Shown: positions 1 to 5,119 of the stretch, piece by piece
Position numbering within the stretch: position 1 is the stretch's first letter
How the letters are laid out: every line of letters starts with the position of its first letter
Notes under the pieces: model-generated
Told to the model about the DNA's origin: nothing
Databases searched by the model: none
The model's input: the letters and a program-made list of their open reading frames with translations, nothing else
Translations under genes and position numbers: made by a program
DNA from: Bdellovibrio sp.
GTDB taxonomy: Bacteria; Bdellovibrionota; Bdellovibrionia; Bdellovibrionales; UBA1609
Assembly: GCA_003694355.1 (NCBI GenBank)
Contig: RFKI01000052.1
Location: forward strand, 1-6,697
Direction of reading: 5' to 3'
Length of the DNA: 6,697 nt

Positions 1-444
1 TATTTGATTTTGAAGTGACTTAGTTCCATCTTTAAAAAACTCAATATTTTGAGTAAAAGTTCTTTCTTTAAAAAAGGCCTTATTTATCTGTTCCTTGAAA
101 CTCTTCAAGGACTCCCTGGTTTGATTTAAAGCAGAGACAACATCATTTATTACTTTCATTAAATGAGCTTGATACTCCTCAAGTTTTTCTTTTTCTTTTT
201 TCAATTCATTTAGTTGTCTTAAGATTTTTTTTGAATGACTTAGCTGATTCCATAAAATTAGAATAAAAGAAATAGTTAAAGGAACGATTGCCAAGAAAAC
301 ATATAAAGCCACTGATATATTTTCTGTTTTGAAAAGTTTTAGACCAATTACAAAACTAGTAACCAGTGAAATAACAAATAAAATGAGCAGCCTAAAAACA
401 GGCTTATAAGCTGAAAAAGAACTTCGTTCTTTTAATAGAAACAT
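1..444 (-). CDS. Membrane protein with two N-terminal TM helices and a coiled-coil-like stretch, partial
   Basis: The reading frame opens at ATG 442-444 and runs 148 codons to the left edge without a stop, so the C-terminus is missing. Residues about 16-37 (around RLLILFVISLVTSFVIG) and 45-66 (around YVFLAIVPLTISFILIL) are two hydrophobic helices with a very short link. They are followed from about 67 to 100 by a Lys/Glu-rich helical stretch (SKKILRQLNELKKEKEKLEE) typical of a coiled coil, and then by more amphipathic helix. Positive charges before helix 1 and after helix 2 suggest that both ends are cytoplasmic. A GGAG site 7 nt upstream supports this start. The build resembles the front of a membrane-anchored signalling or scaffold protein, such as a chemoreceptor-like or kinase-like sensor. 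No catalytic domain lies within the window, so I do not assign a function. The frame is convincing; the role is unknown. Confidence 0.75.
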   Translation of the reverse strand, partial: MFLLKERSSFSAYKPVFRLLILFVISLVTSFVIGLKLFKTENISVALYVFLAIVPLTISFILILWNQLSHSKKILRQLNELKKEKEKLEEYQAHLMKVINDVVSALNQTRESLKSFKEQINKAFFKERTFTQNIEFFKDGTKSLQNQI

Positions 445-451
445 GCAGAAA

Positions 452-455
452 CTCC
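452..455 (-). promoter_or_regulatory. Ribosome binding site of the left-edge membrane protein
   Basis: GGAG on the minus strand lies 7 nt before ATG 442-444. It decides the start of this otherwise uncharacterised gene, and no in-frame upstream start with a better site is seen. Confidence 0.6.
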
Positions 456-488
456 AACTTTTTATTTAATTTCTTTTTCGGGAAAAGA

Positions 489-517
489 TGTTTAAAACAT
501 TAATAGAACCACATCAA
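489..517 (-). promoter_or_regulatory. Weak candidate promoter for the left-edge membrane protein
   Basis: On the minus strand TTGATG (512-517) is followed after 17 nt by TAAACA (489-494). The -35 matches the sigma-70 consensus at 4 of 6 positions and the -10 at only 3 of 6. It sits in the 121-bp gap between the hemerythrin remnant and the membrane protein gene. In such AT-rich DNA a match of this quality can be chance. Confidence 0.22.
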
Positions 518-565
518 AAATTTCTTTACTTCAAACGAAAGTCCGTATCTGAGTGAATGATTAGA

Positions 566-836
566 TTAAACTGCCACATTGGGTCCCAAAACACTCCTCT
601 TAAAAAACTCATCTGCATATTTCTTATCCACACCCATAATGTGAGTAAATAACCAACTCCTAAGAAAACCTGCCAGAAGGGCTTTTATCTAAACTTTTTT
701 CTAGAATTTGCTTTTCAAATTTTAAAACTGTTTCCAAAAGATTTTCGTGAACTCTCTTGTGAAACGCATATCCAGAACAGTTGAAGCCTTGCATAAACTC
801 TTCTTCATGGCAGAAAGGTAAATATAGGGACTGCAC
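566..836 (-). pseudogene. Decayed bacteriohemerythrin-like gene: N-terminal half missing, frameshifted
   Basis: Two minus-strand frames joined at a T4 run (665-668) read as the second half of a hemerythrin four-helix domain. The first frame, from about 836 to a TAG at 660-662, contains LYLPFCHEEEFM, then a tyrosine, then HKRVHENLLETVLKFEKQI. This matches the family pattern HF..EE..M(x10)H...H. Dropping one T makes the reading continue as RFLRSWLFTHIMGVDKKYADEFF, ending at TAA 566-568. That is the family's last helix, WL..HI...D..Y, with the His and Asp iron ligands. In the HF..EE motif the expected histidine is proline (CCT; CAT would be His). No helix A motif (VGI..ID..H) is found upstream in any frame, and the coding frame has no ATG before the motif. 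Hemerythrins bind a di-iron centre and O2 for oxygen sensing or storage; this copy should not form the site. Either a real pseudogene or, less likely given the other losses, a sequencing error at the T run. Confidence 0.68.
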
Positions 837-1068
837 ATCCCTAAAGAAGACTGGGACAACACTAACAAAGAAAAAAGTATAAAAATCAATACCAACAAAA
901 AAGCTCTGTATAAAAAAACTTATCTTTTTTAAATTGAAATAAAAACATAGAAGCTTTCCCTGTTACGTAATAACCCTTCATTGCCTCCCTTAGGAACTTT
1001 TCTGACAAACATAATGGCCAAATGGCTAACGCTCCGAATAATTTTGAGTGATAGATTTTTCTAGGATC
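837..1068. other. Apparently non-coding AT-rich stretch upstream of kdsA
   Basis: No convincing gene is visible here on either strand. A 68-codon minus-strand frame (886-1092) starts only at TTG, lacks a good ribosome binding site and shows no recognisable motif. It overlaps the kdsA promoter region, so I treat it as chance. Part of this stretch may be the eroded 5' half of the hemerythrin-like gene next to it, but no family motif survives. Confidence 0.5.
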
Positions 1069-1080
1069 CCTGAGTATAAA
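1052..1080 (+). promoter_or_regulatory. Candidate promoter of the kdsA pair
   Basis: TATAAA (1075-1080) matches the -10 consensus at 5 of 6 positions and lies 31 nt before the kdsA ATG. With a 17-nt spacer the -35 would be TAGATT (1052-1057), which matches only 3 of 6. Transcription would begin near 1087 and give a leader of about 25 nt. The call rests mainly on the -10 and on its position. Confidence 0.3.
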
Positions 1081-1095
1081 AAATCCAGACAATCC

Positions 1096-1102
1096 AAAGG
1101 AG
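1096..1102 (+). promoter_or_regulatory. kdsA ribosome binding site
   Basis: AAAGGAG lies 9 nt before ATG 1112 and fixes the kdsA start. Confidence 0.8.
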
Positions 1103-1111
1103 TACCTATTT

Positions 1112-1933
1112 ATGAATCAATATAAAAAGCAAAACACCCTTTTCTGTTTTGCAGGCCTCAACGTTTTAGAGGATGAATCCCTGGCTCTAGAAACAGCACA
1201 CTTTCTCAAAGAAACCACAGAAAAACTGAATATACCCTTTGCTTTCAAAGCCAGTTTTGACAAAGCCAACCGCTCCTCCATCAAAAGCTATCGAGGACCA
1301 GGACTTGATAAAGGCCTTCAAATACTTCAAACTGTTAAAGACAAGCTCCATATACCCCTTTTAACAGACCTCCATGAACCTTTTCAAGCAGATCCTGTAG
1401 CTCAAGTAGTGGATATTTTACAAATCCCCGCTTTCCTGTGCCGACAAACAGATCTTGTTGTTGCCACATCCAAAGCTGCTCAAAAATACCAACGATTGAT
1501 TCACGTTAAAAAAGCACAGTTTATGGCCCCATGGGACAGCAAAAACATCATAGATAAAATCACCGAAGTGATGGGACACTCTTCTTCCATTATTCTTTGC
1601 GAAAGAGGTTCCTGCTTTGGCTACAATAACCTTGTGGTGGATATGCTAGCCATCTATGAAATGCAACAATTGGGTGTCCCTGTGACTATAGATGCTACTC
1701 ACGCCGTTCAGCTTCCTGGCGGCCAAAAAACTTCTACCGGAGGTCGACGTTACGGAGTGCCTTTAATCGCAAAAGCCGCTGTAGCCGCAGGGGCCGATGG
1801 CGTCTTTCTGGAATTTCATCCAGAACCACAGAAAGCCAAGTGTGATGGCCCAAGCTGCCTCCCTTTAACCTCTGCTCCGCAGCTTTTAAAACAACTTCGA
1901 GATATTTATAATCTTACCCATAAAGAACAATAA
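1112..1933 (+). CDS. kdsA: 3-deoxy-8-phosphooctulonate (KDO-8-phosphate) synthase
   Basis: This cytoplasmic TIM-barrel enzyme condenses phosphoenolpyruvate with D-arabinose 5-phosphate to KDO 8-phosphate, the precursor of the KDO that joins lipid A to the LPS core. At 273 residues it is close to the family's usual length. Visible family motifs are KASFDKANRSS (46-56), the nearby RGPGL, TDLHEP (85-90), IPAFLCRQTDL (105-115), VKKAQFMAPWD (132-142), CERG..FGYNNLVVDM (163-178), DATHAVQLPGG (194-204) and FHPEP...CDGP (235-247). The position that is a metal-binding Cys in metal-dependent enzymes (AGPC) is Asn17 here (AGLN), as in the metal-independent E. coli type. The other equivalent positions His197, Glu234 and Asp245 are present. 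The PWD and QLPGG segments look more like those of the metal-dependent Aquifex enzyme, so the signature is mixed. Its stop overlaps the ribosome binding site of the next gene, which indicates cotranscription. Confidence 0.95.
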   Translation: MNQYKKQNTLFCFAGLNVLEDESLALETAHFLKETTEKLNIPFAFKASFDKANRSSIKSYRGPGLDKGLQILQTVKDKLHIPLLTDLHEPFQADPVAQVVDILQIPAFLCRQTDLVVATSKAAQKYQRLIHVKKAQFMAPWDSKNIIDKITEVMGHSSSIILCERGSCFGYNNLVVDMLAIYEMQQLGVPVTIDATHAVQLPGGQKTSTGGRRYGVPLIAKAAVAAGADGVFLEFHPEPQKAKCDGPSCLPLTSAPQLLKQLRDIYNLTHKEQ

Positions 1934-1937
1934 GGAG
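1931..1937 (+). promoter_or_regulatory. Ribosome binding site of the gamma-lyase gene, overlapping the kdsA stop
   Basis: TAAGGAG includes the kdsA stop codon TAA (1931-1933) and ends 8 nt before ATG 1946. Ribosomes finishing kdsA would reach this site directly, so translational coupling is likely. Confidence 0.7.
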
Positions 1938-1945
1938 AACGGCCT

Positions 1946-3100
1946 ATGCTTTCTGAAAACTATCACTTTGAAACCCTTGCCATTCATGCTGGCCAAGAGC
2001 CCGACCCTTCCTTTGGAGCCATTATGACTCCCATCACTTTGGCCACAACTTTTGTACAACCTTCTCCTGGAGAATTTAAAGAATACGACTACAGTCGAGC
2101 CGGCAACCCAACACGAACGGCCTTTGAAAAATGCATAGCTACTCTTGAAAAAGGCAAATACGGATTTGCCTTTTCTTCAGGGTGTGCTGCTTCCACAATC
2201 GTTATGCACCTTTTAAAATCTGGAGATCATGTCATAGCTTGTGATGACATGTACGGCGGATCTTTTCGGCTTTTTGACAAGGTTATAAAAAATAATGGTA
2301 TTGAGTTCTCCTATGTGGACTTAACAAATGCCGAAAACCTGGAAAGTGCCATCCAACCAAATACCCGTTTAATTTGGGTGGAGACCCCTTCAAACCCCAC
2401 CCTCAAAATCTCCCCCATTAAAAAGATCACTGAAATAGCTTCGAAAAAAAATATCTTAACAGCTGTAGATAACACTTTCATGAGCCCTTATTTTCAAAAT
2501 CCACTCTCTCTGGGAGCTGACATTGTTATTCATTCTGCCACAAAATATATTAGTGGACATAGTGATGTCTTGGCTGGAGTGGTGGTTACTAATATTGATG
2601 CTCTTGCAGAAAAAATAAAGTTTCTCTCTAAGTCCATGGGCCCAGTCCTTTCTCCCTTTGACAGCTATTTAGCCCTAAGAAGCCTTAAAACCTTGGCTCT
2701 TCGCATGGAAGCTCACCAGAAAAATGCTTTAGCCATTGCCAAATGGCTTGAAGATCACCCAAAAGTAGAAAAAGTTTTATATCCAGGGCTTGAATCTCAT
2801 CCTCAACATACTCTCGCCAAAGAACAAATGAAGGGCTATGGAGGAATGATCAGCTTTTACCTTAAAGGAGGTCTTAAAGAATCTAAGTCCTTTTTGGAAG
2901 GTGTTCAGATTTTCTCTCTTGCAGAAAGCCTCGGAGGCGTGGAATCTTTAATCGAACATCCAGCCATTATGACCCATTCCAGTGTCCCTAAAGAAGTGAG
3001 ACAACAATTAGGCATTGAAGACAACCTTATAAGGCTTAGCGTAGGAGTTGAAAATGTCAACGACCTCATAGCCGACTTAGAACAAGCTTTTCATTTCTGA
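1946..3100 (+). CDS. PLP-dependent cystathionine gamma-lyase / gamma-synthase family enzyme
   Basis: A soluble fold-type I enzyme of the Cys/Met metabolism family. Members make, split or replace thioether bonds at the gamma carbon of homoserine derivatives, linking methionine and cysteine. The 384 residues are a full-length domain. Seen in order are the phosphate-binding YSRAGNPTR (49-57), FSSG (76-79), the PLP-stacking tyrosine in DDMYGG (Tyr103), VETPSNPT (145-152), the PLP-nitrogen Asp175 in VDNTFMSPY, and the Schiff-base lysine Lys200 in SATKYISGHSD. The C-terminal block SLAESLGGVESLIEHPAIMTH (324-344) includes Glu333. From memory the sequence runs close to human cystathionine gamma-lyase along its length, including YPGLESHPQH and LIRLSVGVE. 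Lyase, gamma-synthase and methionine gamma-lyase are hard to separate by motif, so I give no symbol; lyase (reverse transsulfuration) seems most likely. It is the second gene after kdsA and its last 10 bp overlap the facing decarboxylase gene. Confidence 0.9.
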   Translation: MLSENYHFETLAIHAGQEPDPSFGAIMTPITLATTFVQPSPGEFKEYDYSRAGNPTRTAFEKCIATLEKGKYGFAFSSGCAASTIVMHLLKSGDHVIACDDMYGGSFRLFDKVIKNNGIEFSYVDLTNAENLESAIQPNTRLIWVETPSNPTLKISPIKKITEIASKKNILTAVDNTFMSPYFQNPLSLGADIVIHSATKYISGHSDVLAGVVVTNIDALAEKIKFLSKSMGPVLSPFDSYLALRSLKTLALRMEAHQKNALAIAKWLEDHPKVEKVLYPGLESHPQHTLAKEQMKGYGGMISFYLKGGLKESKSFLEGVQIFSLAESLGGVESLIEHPAIMTHSSVPKEVRQQLGIEDNLIRLSVGVENVNDLIADLEQAFHF

Positions 3101-4857
3101 GAAAATTTTAAAATAAGCTCTTTTAAAGTATGCACAAAAGCTTCTGGAAATGAGATTTGAGTCTCTTTGGAAGTGAAAAACGGATTCATTAAAACAAGTC
3201 TAAGAACACACAAACTATCTTGATCTATGGGAGCCTCCCATAGTTGGATAAACTTTTTTAAAAGCTCTCCGTAATTCTCAAATTTTAAAACGGTACGAGA
3301 CACATAAAAAGGACCTGATAAAGGAAACTGCTCATAGAGATATTCTGAACGACGACTAACTTCAGAAAGACTTTCTCCCTTAAAAGCTATACAAAAGCAA
3401 AGAATATTTGTTGTACAACCCGGAACAAAGTAAGCCTCTGCAATTTCTTTCTTCATCTGTTCTTCCAACTGCATTTTTGACCAAATGCTTCGACGAATAA
3501 TGCGCCCATACCCATGAGGCCCCAGTCCAATAGAAAGGGCCGTCAACCAAGTGGCCGCCGCTCCTGTAGCGGACCTTGAACCCTCTAAAGTTCTCATCCA
3601 GGTATTCAAATTTTTTTGAAGCACGTAGGGCGCTGAAAAAGAAGAGGTCTCGTAATCTTCTTCATTATGAACAATAATAGCCCCACAGGAAAAGGGCACA
3701 TAACCTAACTTATGAGGATCAATGGTGACTGAATGAGTTCGAGAAATTGATTTTAAAGCCTTTTGATCTTTTACTTGAAGGACCTCTTCTGTATAGGGGT
3801 CCCCCAGAAGAGAACAAAAAAATCCTCCGTAAGCTCCATCCACATGATGCCAAATTTCTATTCCTTTTTCTTTATAGGAATCTAGAACATCTTGAACCTC
3901 ATCAATGGAATCGATCTCTCCCAGCTCTGTGGTCCCTGCAACAGAAACCACCATAAGAACAGGACGCTGCTGCAATAGAGCCTTTTTAATTTTATCTTGC
4001 AAATCCTTTATACAAAGCTGTCCTTTGGGGTCAAGAGCCACAGACCATAACGAAGTTTCTCCCAACCCCAGAAGAGAAACTGCCTTTTGCCATGAATAAT
4101 GCTTATTGTTTGGCACAAGAACCACTGGGCCTTTAAAATCCTGCCCAAAAACTTTTTCAATTTCAGGGACCGAACGCCAAGGAGCATTGGCCACAAAGCT
4201 AAAAAAACGAAGTTCTGAGTCTTCTGGGGATAATAAGTCCTTTACTTTTTTGAAATCTTTCCAACCACGATGCGCATACTCAATAAGATCTCTGGAAGAA
4301 AAACCTATAGACCTTTCATAACAGCCTAAAGCTAACCAATGGTCCATGCGAAAACGAGCTCGCCATAAGGCTTCAATATTTGCCACCGTTCCCCCTGAAG
4401 TGAAATGACCTTGAGCAAGACTCACATCAAATCCCAGCATTTCAGAAAGAAAAGCAATGGCCTCTTTTTCCAATAAAGCCCCGACCTTAGAAACTTCTCC
4501 AGAAATATTATTTGGATTATGTAGAAGGGTGATCATATGACCAAATAAAGCCGGTAAAGAAGTTTCAGAAACCATATGACCAATATAACGAGGAGAAAAC
4601 TTGGGAACTTCCTTTTCATAACGATTTAATAAATTATGAAGAAGATCTCTAAATTGCTTTTGTTTTTCCTGATACGATATTTCTTTTTGATCTTTTTCTG
4701 AAATGGCCACTCCATCTTTAGGAAAAAGGCGTCGCCGCCATTGAAACCAGTGACGAAAAATCATCTCCACTTCATCAAGAACCCATGATGCATTCTCAGC
4801 CTGAGGACCAAGAAAAAATGTTTTAAGCGCCACTTCTTCTGGATCACATAAACTCAT
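3091..4857 (-). CDS. Group II PLP-dependent amino acid decarboxylase, substrate unresolved
   Basis: This enzyme should remove the alpha-carboxylate of an amino acid to give an amine and CO2, in the cytoplasm with PLP. Numbering from the upstream ATG (4872), motifs are FTSGGTVANIEALWRAR (157-173), NKHYSWQKA (256-264) with the PLP-stacking His258, GTTELGEID (313-321), HHVDGAYGG (342-350) with Asp345 for the PLP nitrogen, and the Schiff-base Lys388 in TIDPHKLGYVPFSCG. I prefer the start at ATG 4855-4857 (588 aa): it has a GAGGGG site 5 nt upstream, while the ATG at 4870-4872 (593 aa) has no site. GGTVAN..ALW.AR and HYSW.KA recall both the bacterial tyrosine decarboxylases and the PanP-type aspartate decarboxylases, so tyramine, beta-alanine or another amine are all possible. 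The length is near the larger members of the family. It stands alone: no antiporter or pantothenate gene adjoins it in the window. The family call is firm; the substrate is not. Confidence 0.9.
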   Translation of the reverse strand: MSLCDPEEVALKTFFLGPQAENASWVLDEVEMIFRHWFQWRRRLFPKDGVAISEKDQKEISYQEKQKQFRDLLHNLLNRYEKEVPKFSPRYIGHMVSETSLPALFGHMITLLHNPNNISGEVSKVGALLEKEAIAFLSEMLGFDVSLAQGHFTSGGTVANIEALWRARFRMDHWLALGCYERSIGFSSRDLIEYAHRGWKDFKKVKDLLSPEDSELRFFSFVANAPWRSVPEIEKVFGQDFKGPVVLVPNNKHYSWQKAVSLLGLGETSLWSVALDPKGQLCIKDLQDKIKKALLQQRPVLMVVSVAGTTELGEIDSIDEVQDVLDSYKEKGIEIWHHVDGAYGGFFCSLLGDPYTEEVLQVKDQKALKSISRTHSVTIDPHKLGYVPFSCGAIIVHNEEDYETSSFSAPYVLQKNLNTWMRTLEGSRSATGAAATWLTALSIGLGPHGYGRIIRRSIWSKMQLEEQMKKEIAEAYFVPGCTTNILCFCIAFKGESLSEVSRRSEYLYEQFPLSGPFYVSRTVLKFENYGELLKKFIQLWEAPIDQDSLCVLRLVLMNPFFTSKETQISFPEAFVHTLKELILKFSQK

Positions 4858-4930
4858 TTTATCCCCTCTCATGGTGTTATTATTTTATAGAAAAAAAGAA
4901 ATAAAAGAAGACTTTCAATAACTTTTTATC

Positions 4931-4954
4931 CGAGACAATGCGTCTCGCGTCGAG
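4931..4954. repeat. GC-rich CGAG/CTCG inverted-repeat cluster between divergent genes
   Basis: CGAGAC (4931-4936) and GTCTCG (4942-4947) form a perfect 6-bp inverted repeat with a 5-nt centre. A third CGAG (4951-4954) follows and can pair instead with CTCG (4944-4947). The cluster stands out from the AT-rich DNA around it. It lies 73 bp before the decarboxylase start and just upstream of the candidate nrdJ promoter, a suitable place for an operator. No T run follows on either strand, so it is not an obvious terminator. No regulator is identified. Confidence 0.4.
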
Positions 4955-4960
4955 GACAAA

Positions 4961-4988
4961 TTGAACATCTATCGCCCGCTTCCATAAG
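4961..4988 (+). promoter_or_regulatory. Candidate nrdJ promoter
   Basis: TTGAAC (4961-4966) and CATAAG (4983-4988) are separated by 16 nt, and each matches the sigma-70 consensus at 4 of 6 positions. Initiation near 4995 would give a leader of about 125 nt that contains the terminator-like hairpin at 5052-5096. This is a weak match, supported mainly by location. Confidence 0.3.
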
Positions 4989-5051
4989 CAGTGAAGCAAG
5001 ATAAAACGCTGGTTTCCTTTTTGCATATCTAAAAAGAGGTTTCTTAGTTTC

Positions 5052-5107
5052 AAACAAAAAGGGGGATCAATTTTTTATATCTTCCCCCTTTTGTTTTTCT
5101 TTTTTAG
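5052..5107 (+). terminator. Intrinsic terminator-like hairpin in the nrdJ leader (possible attenuator)
   Basis: AAAAGGGGGA (5057-5066) pairs perfectly with TCCCCCTTTT (5083-5092) across a 16-nt loop. The stem extends by four more pairs, AAAC (5052-5055) with GTTT (5093-5096), past one bulged A (5056). The descending arm leads into a T-rich stretch to about 5106. This is the form of a rho-independent terminator on the plus strand. The gene to its left reads the other way and has its start, not its end, here. The only plus-strand transcript it could plainly stop is therefore the nrdJ leader itself. It ends just before the nrdJ ribosome binding site. No known riboswitch core (for example a B12 box) was recognised upstream. 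Confidence 0.6.
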
Positions 5108-5108
5108 C

Positions 5109-5115
5109 AAGGAGG
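5109..5115 (+). promoter_or_regulatory. nrdJ ribosome binding site
   Basis: AAGGAGG ends 4 nt before ATG 5120. The match to the 16S anti-Shine-Dalgarno sequence is strong but the spacing is short. It begins 13 nt after the last pair of the leader hairpin. Confidence 0.75.
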
Positions 5116-5119
5116 CTTC

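Noticed and set aside
488..556. 22-codon plus-strand ORF beginning MFKTLIEPH
   Set aside because: Very short, with a weak ribosome binding site and no family signal; it lies in the leader region of the minus-strand membrane protein gene.
734..926. Signal-peptide-like hydrophobic minus-strand frame (FLLVLIFILFSLLVLSQ) in the same DNA as the hemerythrin remnant
   Set aside because: It needs a TTG start, the hydrophobic run follows from T-rich DNA, and the other frame has a specific hemerythrin motif pattern.
886..1092. 68-codon minus-strand open frame upstream of kdsA
   Set aside because: It starts only at TTG, has no clear ribosome binding site, shows no recognisable motif and overlaps the kdsA promoter and leader.
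3747..4321. Three plus-strand open frames and one minus-strand open frame inside the decarboxylase gene
   Set aside because: They are shadows of a strongly supported coding frame and have no motifs or ribosome binding sites of their own.
4955..5110. Cobalamin riboswitch in front of the B12-dependent reductase
   Set aside because: The leader is short and I could not find the conserved B12-box pattern; AGCAGTGAAGC at 4987-4997 is only a superficial resemblance.
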